Shown here: positions 1 to 8,388 of the stretch, in pieces | Position numbering within the stretch: position 1 is the stretch's first letter | Layout: each line of letters starts with the position of its first letter | Source of the DNA: Petropleomorpha daqingensis | GTDB taxonomy: Bacteria; Actinomycetota; Actinomycetes; Mycobacteriales; Geodermatophilaceae | DNA: 64,000 nucleotides | Assembly: GCF_013408985.1 (NCBI RefSeq) | Contig: NZ_JACBZT010000001.1 | Span: forward strand, 930,001 to 994,000 | Direction: 5' to 3' | Made by a program: the position numbers and the translations under genes | The notes under the pieces: generated by a model | Seen by the model: only the letters and a program-made list of their open reading frames with translations | What the model was told of the DNA's origin: nothing | Database searches by the model: none

Positions 1-1413
1 GACGGCGGCGGCCCACCGTGGCCAGCGGGCCCGGGCAGGTCCCCGCCGATGATCCGGCCCGGAGGACCGGGTGATCAGGACGACGACCGCGGCCAGCGTC
101 CCGACCGTTCCCACCGCGGCGAGCGCGTGCCACCCCCACAGCGCCGGAGCGCGGACGACGGCCAGCACCAGCTGCGCGCCGACCAGTCCCAGCGCGGCGA
201 TCACCCGGCGCCGGGTCACCAACGGCGCAGCCGTCAGCGCGAGGACCGCGAGCGCGGCGAGGGCCGGGCCGGTCACGGCCAGGTAGCGGAAGGGATACCG
301 GAGCTGGCCGACGTCGGTGGGCATCTGCGTGAGCACGAAGGCGCCGACGAGCAGCACCAGCGCGGTGAGCACGCCCGGGCCGCGCAGCGCGGTCCGCCAG
401 CGGACCAGCACGAGGGAGGGCAGCGCGAACGCCGCGGTCGCGGCGAGCGGGACGACCCAGAGGAAACCGCCGGCCGCCCCGGACACGCTCGGAGTGAGCG
501 TCGAGCCGCCCAGCACGCTGTCGAGCAGGTTGGGGATCAGCGCCCCGACGTTGCCCAGCGGCGTGGGGTCGGTCGCGGTCCTGGTGGAGGCCGCGGCCAT
601 CTCCTGCGATCCGACCAGGCCGGGAGCACCGGCGATCAGGCCGGCCGCGCCGGCGGCCAGCCGACCACCCAGCTGCAGCCAGCCCGGGGCCGACGGATCG
701 CCCGCCGTCCGGCGCCGGTGCTGCTCCAGCACGTGCCCAGCGACGAGGAGGCCGGCCGGGATCAGCACGTAGGGGTACCCGGACGCGGTCAGCTGCCAGG
801 CGGCCACCGCGGTGACGACCGCGCCGGGCCACCGACGCAGGACGAGCCCCAGCCACAGCCAGGGCAGCCACGACGTGCCCCACAGCAGCGGCCACCAGGA
901 GCCACCCACCCACAGGACCAGTCCCGTGCTGGCCGCCCCGACGGCAGCCGCCGCGGCCAGGGCCGGCCGCACCCCCAGGACCGAGAGCAGCAGAACGGTC
1001 CCCGTGCCGAGCACGAGGACCGCGGCGCCACCGTCGAGCCAGGCTGCGTTGAGCAGCACGTCCTGCCGGCCGACGACCCAGCTGATCAGCCAGTGCACCG
1101 GATCCAGGACGCCGTACTGCGGATCGGCGACGAAGTTGCCGCCCGAGCCGAGGTCCGGGTCCAGCAGCGGTGGCCGGCCGTCGACCGCGGTGCGCCCCAG
1201 CCAGGAGAACGCCGGGACGTACTGCGCCTGCTCGTCGTCCAGCCAGAAGAACCGCGGGGCGAGCGCGCGCAGCCCGACGAAGAAGACTGCTTGCGCCAGC
1301 AGGTACCCCGCCAGGGCCAGCACCGTGTCCCGCGCCGTCCCCCGCCGCCGCGGGGCCGGGGCCGGCGGTGCCGCCTCGGCTTCCTCCCGTTCCCGTGACC
1401 CCGTGACCGTCAT
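1..1413 (-). CDS. YfhO-like GT-C membrane protein, second tandem copy (partial, 3' end outside window)
   Basis: The minus strand stays open for 471 codons from an ATG at 1413 to the window edge, so the C-terminus is missing. The protein is hydrophobic with many membrane segments. About 35-75 residues in, it carries LDDEQAQYVP and QYGVLDPVHWL, matching FDDLQAQYIP and QYGVLDPLHWL in the upstream neighbour. The two are therefore tandem paralogues. The ATG overlaps the neighbour's stop codon as ATGA, which implies translational coupling. YfhO proteins are GT-C enzymes that transfer a sugar from a polyprenyl-phosphate donor to an extracytoplasmic acceptor. The acceptor here is unknown. Assignment to YfhO rests on the first-loop Asp and Gln-x-Tyr motifs and on similarity to the complete copy. 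Confidence 0.8.
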   Translation of the reverse strand, partial: MTVTGSREREEAEAAPPAPAPRRRGTARDTVLALAGYLLAQAVFFVGLRALAPRFFWLDDEQAQYVPAFSWLGRTAVDGRPPLLDPDLGSGGNFVADPQYGVLDPVHWLISWVVGRQDVLLNAAWLDGGAAVLVLGTGTVLLLSVLGVRPALAAAAAVGAASTGLVLWVGGSWWPLLWGTSWLPWLWLGLVLRRWPGAVVTAVAAWQLTASGYPYVLIPAGLLVAGHVLEQHRRRTAGDPSAPGWLQLGGRLAAGAAGLIAGAPGLVGSQEMAAASTRTATDPTPLGNVGALIPNLLDSVLGGSTLTPSVSGAAGGFLWVVPLAATAAFALPSLVLVRWRTALRGPGVLTALVLLVGAFVLTQMPTDVGQLRYPFRYLAVTGPALAALAVLALTAAPLVTRRRVIAALGLVGAQLVLAVVRAPALWGWHALAAVGTVGTLAAVVVLITRSSGPDHRRGPARARWPRWAAAV

Positions 1414-3791
1414 CCGGCCGGGGTCCGCGAACGCCCGAACCGGGGGACGCCGAACACGGCCGCGGCGAGCGCGGCGACGGCGGCGATCGCGCCGGCGCCC
1501 ACGGCGAGCAGGCCGAGGGTGGCCCGCGGCCGGTGGTACTCGATGCGGAGGATCCCGTCGCCGTGACCTGCGGGCAGCGCCACCATCAGCGCCGTGCGGT
1601 CGACGACCTGCAGGTCGACCGGCTTGCCGTCCAGGGTGGCCTCGTACCCGGGCCACCACGGGATGCGCGCGAACAGCCGGGCGTCGTCGCCGTCCCAGGA
1701 GACCCGGTAGGACTCGGACTCCTCGCCGACCGTGACCGCCTCGACGGAGGTCACGGCCGGACTGGTCCACGTGATCCGGCCCGGGGTCGGGTCGATCCGC
1801 TCGTACCGCAGGAAGCCGCGGTCGTCGCCGACGCGCTGGTAGGAGCGCTCGTACGCCGCCCTGATCTCGGCCGGGGCCCGTTCGTCGAGCAGGACGACGT
1901 CCTTGGACAGGGCTTCGAGCCACGTCAGGTCGGTTCCGGGGACCTGCTCCAGCAACCTCGACACCGGGTCGGGACAGCCGGTCACCTGCCCGACGAAGTC
2001 GGCGCACCACCGGTCGGCCCAACCCGCCTGGCCGAGGGAGGTGTAGCCGTAACCGGGGCGGATGCCGGCGAGCAGCGCGGCGTTGCCGACCGCGGCTCCG
2101 CGCAGGGCGCCGCGGTCCATGCCGGCGTCGCCCCACCAGATGACCGTCGCGTTCAGGCCGACGCCCTGGCTGGCGGCCTCGAAGTCGCTCGCCAGGGACG
2201 GCCAGACGTTCGTGTCGTAGACGCCGCGGGCAGGGAGCCCGGTCGGCTCGGCACCGGCCGCCCGCGCGTCGACCCGCTGGTACCCGATGGCCGTCCCGAT
2301 GGAGGCGAGCGGCGCGAGCGCGGTGGCGGCCAGCATGAGCACGGCGGTGAGCAGACCAGCCCGCTGCCACCACACCCGTCCCGGCGACCCGGCCTGCTCC
2401 CCCGCGGCCGCTGGTCGACGGCTGCGCGACCGCTGGCTCAGCGCCACGACGGCGAGCACGCCCAGGCCGAGCACGATGGCGAGGGCGTGCCACTTCCACA
2501 GCACCGGGGTGCGGGACAGGGCGAGGCCGCCCTGCGCCAGCAGCAGGACGGCGGCGAGCAGCAGCCGTCGCAGGGTGAGCACCAGACCGCAGCGGCTGGC
2601 CAGGACGGCGACGAGCAGCGGCAGGGTCACCTGCAGGACGACGACGTAGCGGAACGGGTAGCGCAGGTCGAACAGCACCGTCGGCGTCTGCGTCGCGGCG
2701 ACGGCCACCGCGCAGAGCACCGCCGCCGGGACCACACCGCGCGCCCGCCACAGCGGCAGTCCGTCGGGCCGCGCCTTCCAGCGGATGAGCGCCAGGACCG
2801 GCAGGACGAACCAGGCGGTGGCCATGACCGGCGGCGGCAGTTTGTCGCCCCACCAGCCGACGACCGACGGCGACGTCGTGTTGCCGCCGAGCAGGACGTC
2901 GAGCAGGTTCGGGATGTAGGTGCCGGCGTTGCCGAAGGGGTCGCCGGTCCCGCCCTCGGAGCGCTGGCTGAAGGGGGTGAGCGCGCTCGCCGTGAGCAGC
3001 CCCGAGGACCCCAGGAGGGCACCGCCGGCCGCCGCGACCACCCGGACGACCAGGGCACGCACGTCCTCGGCGGCCCGTGGGCGCAGCAGCCGCATCCCCA
3101 CGACGGAGACGACCATGATCCCGGTGAACGGCAGCGCGTACGGGTAGCCCGATGTGACCAGCGCGTAGGCGGCGACCACCGCCACGGGGACCGACCACCT
3201 GCTGCGGCTGGACAGCCCCCACCACAGCCAGGGCAACCACGCGGTCCCCCACCCGGCGGGCCACCACGACGTGGCGAACCAGAGCATGAAGCCGGAGTTG
3301 GCGGCACCCACGGCCGCGGCCGCGGCCCACAGGGGCCGGGCACCGAGGTGGGTGGCCAGCACCGTGGTGCCCAGCCCGAGCACGACGACCACGAGCAGCT
3401 TCAGGCCCCAGGCCACGAGGTTCAGGTTGTCCACGTGGGAGACGACCAGCGCGAGCAACCAGTGCAGCGGGTCCAGGACGCCGTACTGCAGGTCGGCCAC
3501 CCAGGCGCCGGCCGAGCCCTGGTCCGGGTCGATCAGCGGGGGGCCGCCGGAGGTCAGGTGCTCGCCCATCCAGCGCCAGGCCGGGATGTACTGGGCCTGC
3601 AGGTCGTCGAAGTAGAAGAACCGCGGCTGCCACCAGTGCACCAGGAGCAGGAAGACCGCCTCGACGCCGGCGAACAGCCCGGCCGCCCGCCACCCGTCGC
3701 GCACGACCGACCGCGGACCGGTGGCACCGTCGCCGCCGTCCGGTCCGGTCGCCGCGGCCGCCTCGTGGTCGAGGACGGCGGGGGCACTCAC
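1410..3791 (-). CDS. YfhO-like GT-C membrane glycosyltransferase
   Basis: A 793-residue integral membrane protein that starts at a GTG overlapping the upstream HAD stop (GTGA). The first extracytoplasmic loop contains FDDLQAQYIP (about residues 60-69), the acidic motif position expected for a GT-C fold. About a dozen hydrophobic segments follow. The last roughly 150 residues form a soluble beta-rich tail with PWWPGYEATLDGKPVD, the pattern seen in the C-terminal domain of YfhO. YfhO-family enzymes work with a GT2 and a GtrA-type flippase to decorate wall polymers outside the membrane, and both partners lie upstream in the same operon. Substrate and acceptor cannot be read from sequence. Confidence 0.82.
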   Translation of the reverse strand: MSAPAVLDHEAAAATGPDGGDGATGPRSVVRDGWRAAGLFAGVEAVFLLLVHWWQPRFFYFDDLQAQYIPAWRWMGEHLTSGGPPLIDPDQGSAGAWVADLQYGVLDPLHWLLALVVSHVDNLNLVAWGLKLLVVVVLGLGTTVLATHLGARPLWAAAAAVGAANSGFMLWFATSWWPAGWGTAWLPWLWWGLSSRSRWSVPVAVVAAYALVTSGYPYALPFTGIMVVSVVGMRLLRPRAAEDVRALVVRVVAAAGGALLGSSGLLTASALTPFSQRSEGGTGDPFGNAGTYIPNLLDVLLGGNTTSPSVVGWWGDKLPPPVMATAWFVLPVLALIRWKARPDGLPLWRARGVVPAAVLCAVAVAATQTPTVLFDLRYPFRYVVVLQVTLPLLVAVLASRCGLVLTLRRLLLAAVLLLAQGGLALSRTPVLWKWHALAIVLGLGVLAVVALSQRSRSRRPAAAGEQAGSPGRVWWQRAGLLTAVLMLAATALAPLASIGTAIGYQRVDARAAGAEPTGLPARGVYDTNVWPSLASDFEAASQGVGLNATVIWWGDAGMDRGALRGAAVGNAALLAGIRPGYGYTSLGQAGWADRWCADFVGQVTGCPDPVSRLLEQVPGTDLTWLEALSKDVVLLDERAPAEIRAAYERSYQRVGDDRGFLRYERIDPTPGRITWTSPAVTSVEAVTVGEESESYRVSWDGDDARLFARIPWWPGYEATLDGKPVDLQVVDRTALMVALPAGHGDGILRIEYHRPRATLGLLAVGAGAIAAVAALAAAVFGVPRFGRSRTPAG

Positions 3792-4537
3792 GCCGAGGCC
3801 TCCTTGCCGCCCGGCACGAGCTCGGCCAGCGCGTTCTCGATGGCTTCCATCCGGGACCAGGTCACGCTGTCGGCCGGGGGCTCACCGTGGCCGGCGAGCA
3901 GCCATCCGGTGCCCGACTCGATGAGCTCCTCCTTGACCAGCCGTTCGATGCACGAGACGTCGGCCACCGAGTCCCCGACGAACCACACGTGGTTGCCGTC
4001 CTGCCGGGGCAGCCGGTCGAAGAGCACGCGGAACGGCTCGAGACCGATCTTGTCGGTGGTCGCCTCCTCGGAGACGACGACGTGGTCGACGACCTGGTCG
4101 AGCTCGAGGTGCACGAGCTTGCGGAACTGGATCTGCGCCGTCAGGTCGGTGACGATCGCGATCGGGATGTTGTTGTACCGCAGCGAGCTGAGCAGATCCC
4201 GGGCGCCCGGGCGCAGCTTGGCGGCCAGCAGGTACTCGCGCCAGTACTCCTGCTCGAGGGCCAGGGCGAGCCCCGGCTGGCTGCGCAGCCCGAGCATCTC
4301 GATCGCCTCGTGCCCGTAGAGCAGCCGGCTGTGCGAGCTGCCGGTGGCCCCGAGGCGGGCCTTGACCTTCTTGCGAGCGGCGTCCCACACGTCGAGGAAG
4401 GCCCGCTCCTTGACCCCGAGCTCGCGCGTCGCGAAGTGGACGAGCGCGGCCATGCCCGCCTTGTGGCAGGGCTCGTAGGGGTACAGCGTGTCGTCGAGGT
4501 CGAAGATCACCAGCGAGGGCAGACGGGGAGTGGTCAT
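3788..4537 (-). CDS. HAD-superfamily hydrolase
   Basis: A 249-residue cytoplasmic protein with all four HAD motifs. Motif I is VIFDLDDTLYPYE near residue 10, with the nucleophile and acid-base Asp pair. Motif II is IVTDLT. The motif III Lys lies in TTDKIGLEP. Motif IV is WFVGDSVADV. The family acts mainly as phosphatases or phosphonatases. The ATG overlaps the end of the kinase-fusion gene as ATGA, and its own stop overlaps the YfhO start. It is locked into the glycosylation operon and may dephosphorylate a sugar-phosphate intermediate. That role is inference from position; the motifs do not indicate a substrate. Confidence 0.85.
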   Translation of the reverse strand: MTTPRLPSLVIFDLDDTLYPYEPCHKAGMAALVHFATRELGVKERAFLDVWDAARKKVKARLGATGSSHSRLLYGHEAIEMLGLRSQPGLALALEQEYWREYLLAAKLRPGARDLLSSLRYNNIPIAIVTDLTAQIQFRKLVHLELDQVVDHVVVSEEATTDKIGLEPFRVLFDRLPRQDGNHVWFVGDSVADVSCIERLVKEELIESGTGWLLAGHGEPPADSVTWSRMEAIENALAELVPGGKEASA

Positions 4538-6627
4538 CGAAGCGTGGACTCCAGGTTGTTGCGACGACGCTCCAGCATCGCCAGTACGAGGATCAACTGC
4601 ATGACGCCGCGGCTGCCGCCCAGCCAGACCGGCTCACCCACGAACAGCTCCTCCGGCCGGTCCAGCAGGTGCCGGGCGATGCTGCGCACGTCGCGCTCGG
4701 TGAGCGGGGACGGCGACACCGACAGCTCGACCACGCCGGGCTCGTTCAGGTAGTCCAGCCGCGCCGGCACCCCGCCGACGGCGGTGAGCGCGCGGGCGAG
4801 CTGCTCGACGAACGCCAGGCCCCGCAGCCGGGCCACGACCCGCAGCGCCAGGGGCGCGTCCAGCGGCTGGTCCTCGGGAGGCAGCGGCCGCTCGGACTCC
4901 AGGCGCAGCACGACGTCGGCGAGCGGGCGCTGCGGCAGGATGTAGCGGTCGCGGTCGGGCTCGCGACGGTCGATGGAGGCCTGGACGGCGGCCAGCTGGT
5001 GACCGCGCTCGCCGACGTCCCGCTCGATCTTCAGCCGGCGGCGCAGCGACTCGTCCATGTCGGTGAAGACCGTGAGGTCCACCTTCTCCCGCACGTCGCC
5101 GCTGGTGAGCGCGTGCAGGCCGCTGACGACGACCAGTTCGCGGTGGGCGATCGGCCGCTGCTTGGTGAACCGGCCTCGGGCGTGGTCGTAGTGGCGGCAC
5201 CACACCTCCTCACCGGCGAGCAGCCGGAAGGTGTCGCGGGTCAGCCGGGGCAGGTCGTTGGCCGCGGGATCCAGGTGCGTCGTCACGTTCCACAGCGGGG
5301 CGTGCCGCTCGTAGAGGTGGTAGTCGTCACCCATCAGGAACGACGTCGCCTGCTCACCGAAGACGTCGGACAGCGAGATGCACAGGGTGTCCTTGCCGGT
5401 ACCGCTGTCGCCGGCGACCGCCATCGACAGCGGGGCGCGCGACAGGCGGTACACGTCGTACTGCAGCAGGGCGCTGCGCAGCACCATCGCCAGCGCGATC
5501 GCGCCGGCGACGACGGCGGCCGTGGCCAGCAGGTCCAGCACCCACGGCGGGATGCCCTCCGGCGAGCGGTCGACGTCGGTGAACCCCGGCCCCGGGACGG
5601 GGGCGTCCCAGCGCCACGCCGCCCCGGCGGCGGTGACCGCCTGCGACACGGTGACCGCCACCCAGAAACCGAACACCGCGGCGCGCACCCGCGAGCCGGT
5701 GCCTGCGGCGATCAGCGCGAGGAACGGCACCGACCACAGGAACCAGCCCGGCGACGCCGGCGTCAGCAGGGCGACCGCGGCCAGGGCCACCGCGGTGACC
5801 GTGAAGACGAGATCGGGATTGGCCCGCCGGAAGCGCCACAGCACGGCGAGCAGCGCGGCGTAGACCACCGGCAGCAGCACGAGGTTGAGGCCGGGGCCGA
5901 GGACGACCACGTAGTCGACCGCAGCGCCGAACGTCGGCGTCGCCAGGACCATGTCGCGGTAGCCCTGCGACAGCGCGGGCAGCACGAAGAGCGCGACGCC
6001 GGGCACCAGGCCGACCAGGTAGGGGCGGATGCCGGCGCGGTAGCGGGAGTTGCGGAGCAGGAACAGCACCGCGAACGGCACGATGAGCACGGAGCTGGCC
6101 TTGATGGCGATCGCCAGCCCGGCGGTGATGCCGGCCAGCGACCACAGCCGGCGGCGGAACGCCAGCACGGACACGAACATCAGCGCCGTCGGGACCAGGT
6201 CGAGCTGCCCGTGCACGTACGACGCGTAGATCAGGATCGGCGAGACGGCGGCGAGCACCACCGCGCGGCCCGGGCGGGCGCCGCCGGTGCGCAGCAGCAG
6301 CCACACGATCGCCAGGTCGGCGACCAGGATGCCGAGGGCCATGCCGAGCTGCACCGCCCACGGGATGGGCAGCCAGGAGGTCAGCGCGCCGAAGAAGCCG
6401 AACCAGACCAGCATCAGCGGGCCGTAGGGGAACGCGTGGTCCGCCCCGCCGTCGGCCTGCCAGTCCGACCACGGCGTGAAGGAGGGGTGGTCGAGGAAGT
6501 GCTCCACGAACGGCGCGAACCACGCCCGCTGCACGCCCGGGACCAGCACGATCAGCAGGACGACGCGCAGCAGGATCCCTCCTGCCAGCAGCAGCCGCTG
6601 CCGCGGGCCCAGTTCCCTCAGCCCCAC
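4534..6627 (-). CDS. Membrane glycosyltransferase-like (GT87-type) protein fused to a phosphoribulokinase-like kinase
   Basis: A 697-residue two-part protein. Residues 1 to about 395 hold about ten membrane helices with GT-C-like features: HAFPYGPLML in the first loop, and YVHGQLDLVPTALM, as in DUF2029/GT87 mannosyltransferase-like proteins. Residues from about 400 to 690 are a cytoplasmic P-loop domain. It has AVAGDSGTGKDTL as Walker A, GDDYH, HLDPAANDLPRL, VVVSGLHAL, and ERGHQLAAVQASIDRREPD followed by RYILPQRPLADVV. The order and wording of these motifs match phosphoribulokinase/uridine kinase proteins, especially the ERGH..V.ASI.R..PD block. The Walker A Ser/Thr is replaced by Asp-Thr (GKDT). 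It starts at a GTG and overlaps the upstream gene by 10 bases. The fusion is unusual, and neither substrate is known. Confidence 0.8.
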   Translation of the reverse strand: MGLRELGPRQRLLLAGGILLRVVLLIVLVPGVQRAWFAPFVEHFLDHPSFTPWSDWQADGGADHAFPYGPLMLVWFGFFGALTSWLPIPWAVQLGMALGILVADLAIVWLLLRTGGARPGRAVVLAAVSPILIYASYVHGQLDLVPTALMFVSVLAFRRRLWSLAGITAGLAIAIKASSVLIVPFAVLFLLRNSRYRAGIRPYLVGLVPGVALFVLPALSQGYRDMVLATPTFGAAVDYVVVLGPGLNLVLLPVVYAALLAVLWRFRRANPDLVFTVTAVALAAVALLTPASPGWFLWSVPFLALIAAGTGSRVRAAVFGFWVAVTVSQAVTAAGAAWRWDAPVPGPGFTDVDRSPEGIPPWVLDLLATAAVVAGAIALAMVLRSALLQYDVYRLSRAPLSMAVAGDSGTGKDTLCISLSDVFGEQATSFLMGDDYHLYERHAPLWNVTTHLDPAANDLPRLTRDTFRLLAGEEVWCRHYDHARGRFTKQRPIAHRELVVVSGLHALTSGDVREKVDLTVFTDMDESLRRRLKIERDVGERGHQLAAVQASIDRREPDRDRYILPQRPLADVVLRLESERPLPPEDQPLDAPLALRVVARLRGLAFVEQLARALTAVGGVPARLDYLNEPGVVELSVSPSPLTERDVRSIARHLLDRPEELFVGEPVWLGGSRGVMQLILVLAMLERRRNNLESTLR

Positions 6628-7208
6628 AGCGCCGGCCTCTTCGTGCAGACCGCGTCGAGCTCCAGCCCGGCGTCGGCGAGCGCCTTGCGCAGGCCCGCGA
6701 CCTCCGGCTCGGGGTCGCGGCCCTGCAGCTCAGGACTGACCAGCATGACCTTGAGACCGGCCGAGGCGAGTGCGGCGAGGTCCTCCCGGGGCGGGAGGGC
6801 GCCGGTGAACGAGTCCAGCCAGACCCAGCGCGGGCGCGGCTGCGTGGCCAGCGCGGTCCGGACCGACTCGTACTCGGAGACCCGCACCATGCAGCGGTCC
6901 TCGCCGCGGCGCAGCGTCTTGATCATGAAGGGGAAGGACTGGTCGAGGTAGGCCCACTCCTCGATGCCCCGGGCAGCCAGAGCGCTCTCCACCCGCTGCT
7001 CGAGCCCCTCCTCCTTGACGTTGGCGACGAGGAAGGCGTGCGCATACGCGTCGAGCCACTCCTCGAAGTCGACGCCCTGGTCGAACGGCTCGTGGGTGAC
7101 GACCAGCCGGTCGCCCTGGGACCGGATGTCCATCTCGATCCCGTACGCGGTCGGGGTCTCGGCCAGCTCGGCCGGCAGGTTGCGCCGGTGGGCCACGAGC
7201 AGCGTCAC
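6618..7208 (-). CDS. Glycerophosphodiester phosphodiesterase/PI-PLC-like protein
   Basis: A 196-residue protein. The GTG at 7208 overlaps the stop of the GT2 gene (GTGA), which fixes the start. The reading frame stays open further upstream only as an overlap with the GT2 gene. The N-terminus reads LLVAHRRNLP followed by YGIEMDIRS and LVVTHEPF. This is the His-Arg, Glu-x-Asp and second His pattern of the GDPD/PI-PLC TIM-barrel superfamily. Residues in the second half (KTLRRGED, WVWLDSF, LKVMLVSPE) fit later barrel strands. It is shorter than typical GDPD enzymes (about 240) and lacks a signal peptide, so it probably acts in the cytoplasm. Substrate unknown. Confidence 0.65.
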   Translation of the reverse strand: MTLLVAHRRNLPAELAETPTAYGIEMDIRSQGDRLVVTHEPFDQGVDFEEWLDAYAHAFLVANVKEEGLEQRVESALAARGIEEWAYLDQSFPFMIKTLRRGEDRCMVRVSEYESVRTALATQPRPRWVWLDSFTGALPPREDLAALASAGLKVMLVSPELQGRDPEPEVAGLRKALADAGLELDAVCTKRPALWG

Positions 7209-7915
7209 AGCTGCTTCCTCAGGGCCAGGCTGAAGTCGACGGTGCGCCGGATGAACTTCCGCTTCGCGGCCAGGTCGACGTTCCACGACGAGGTGCCGAA
7301 CCTGCGAGGGGCGAAGACCACCGGCACCCGCCGGATCTCGAAGCCCCGCTCGGCGGCCGTGTACATCGCGAACAGGTCGAGCGCGAAGTCCTTCGGCGCG
7401 GTGCCCCACTCCTCGAGCAGGGAGCGGTGGAACATCGTCGGCTGCGCGTTGATGTCGTTGAGGTGCCGGCGCAGCAGCGCGGTCTCGAAGACCGACATGC
7501 CGGCGGTGAACACCCGGTCGGCCAGCGGCCGGCCGTAGCGGCGCCCCTTCACGAAGGCGCGCTCCGTGCCCTCCATCGCGGCGACGGCGCGCAGCGCGTC
7601 GGCCGGATCGGTCTGCAGGTCGGCGTGCGTCCACCCGACGATCGGGCCGCGGGCCACCGCCAGACCCGACGTGATGCCCCACCCGTAGCCCTCGTTCGGC
7701 TCGACGCGGATCGAGCGCACCCGCGGGTCGTCCGGCGCGATCAGCTCGGCCAGCACCTTCGGGGTGTCGTCGGTGCTGCCGTTGTCGACGAGGATCACCT
7801 CGCCGTCGCCGGCCTCGGCCGTGAAGCGGGCGCGCAGCACCAGCTCGGGCAGCGACGCGGCCTCGTTGTAGCAGGGGATCACCAGGCTGAACGCCGGGCT
7901 GGTCGACTCAGCCAC
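7205..7915 (-). CDS. Family 2 glycosyltransferase, polyprenyl-phosphate sugar synthase type
   Basis: A 236-residue GT-A enzyme beginning with SLVIPCYNEAASLPELV, then VILVDNGSTDDTP for nucleotide-sugar binding and WTHADLQTDP as the metal-binding region. The HADLQ form is that of DPM1, GtrB and CsbB-like enzymes, which load a sugar onto dolichyl or polyprenyl phosphate. It lacks the C-terminal membrane anchors of GtrB. It sits directly after a GtrA gene with an 8-base overlap and in the same operon as two YfhO-like proteins. Inference: it makes the lipid-linked donor that GtrA flips and YfhO uses. Confidence 0.88.
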   Translation of the reverse strand: MAESTSPAFSLVIPCYNEAASLPELVLRARFTAEAGDGEVILVDNGSTDDTPKVLAELIAPDDPRVRSIRVEPNEGYGWGITSGLAVARGPIVGWTHADLQTDPADALRAVAAMEGTERAFVKGRRYGRPLADRVFTAGMSVFETALLRRHLNDINAQPTMFHRSLLEEWGTAPKDFALDLFAMYTAAERGFEIRRVPVVFAPRRFGTSSWNVDLAAKRKFIRRTVDFSLALRKQL

Positions 7916-8330
7916 GGGGACCGGCCACCTCCACGGGCTCGGGATCGCGCACCGGCGACCGGAAGACGAAGCGGGCCATGCCCAGGAAGTTCCACGCCGC
8001 CGAGGCGCCGGTGGCGAGCACGAAGGCCGTGCCGACGGCCCAGGTGGCCGAGCTGCCCAGGATCGCGAGCACCAGGGCGTTGACGCCCACGTTCAGACCG
8101 AGCGCGCAGAGGTACACGACGACGAAGGCCACCAGCGACCAGCGGTGGTGCTGGCCCTTGAAGGTGAAGCGCCAGTTGGCCACGTAGGCGAACAGGGCAC
8201 CGGCGATGAAGCTCGACGCCTTCGCCCAGCCGTGCGGCACGTCGCCGAGCAGCAGCAGCTGGTAGACGACGGCGTCGATGAGCACGGTCGTGCCGCCGAC
8301 GAGCAGGAAGCGCAGCAGCGAACCCTTCAC
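7908..8330 (-). CDS. GtrA-family membrane protein (putative lipid-linked sugar flippase)
   Basis: A 140-residue protein with four membrane helices. It begins KGSLLRFLLVGGTTVLIDAVVYQL, in the usual GtrA form of a basic N-terminus running into helix 1, and continues with YVANWRFTFKGQ and WNFLGMARFVF between later helices. GtrA proteins are thought to flip polyprenyl-phosphate monosaccharides. The start is a GTG at 8330 preceded by a G-rich ribosome site; a 58-base gap separates it from the upstream nucleotidyltransferase gene. Pairing with the next gene (GT2) is the classic GtrA/GtrB arrangement. Confidence 0.9.
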   Translation of the reverse strand: MKGSLLRFLLVGGTTVLIDAVVYQLLLLGDVPHGWAKASSFIAGALFAYVANWRFTFKGQHHRWSLVAFVVVYLCALGLNVGVNALVLAILGSSATWAVGTAFVLATGASAAWNFLGMARFVFRSPVRDPEPVEVAGPRG

Positions 8331-8388
8331 GACCCCGCCCCCCGTCGTGCCGTCGTCCCGATCTCGCGTGTCACGTGCAGTCCCCCGC

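Noticed and set aside
49-1398. Long plus-strand open frame opposite the partial YfhO-like gene
   Set aside because: Arg/Gly/Gln-rich composition with no domain. The minus strand is open across the whole stretch and matches the neighbouring paralogue.
1533-4319. A 928-codon plus-strand open frame opposite the YfhO and HAD genes
   Set aside because: Spans two real minus-strand genes and has the same antisense composition bias.
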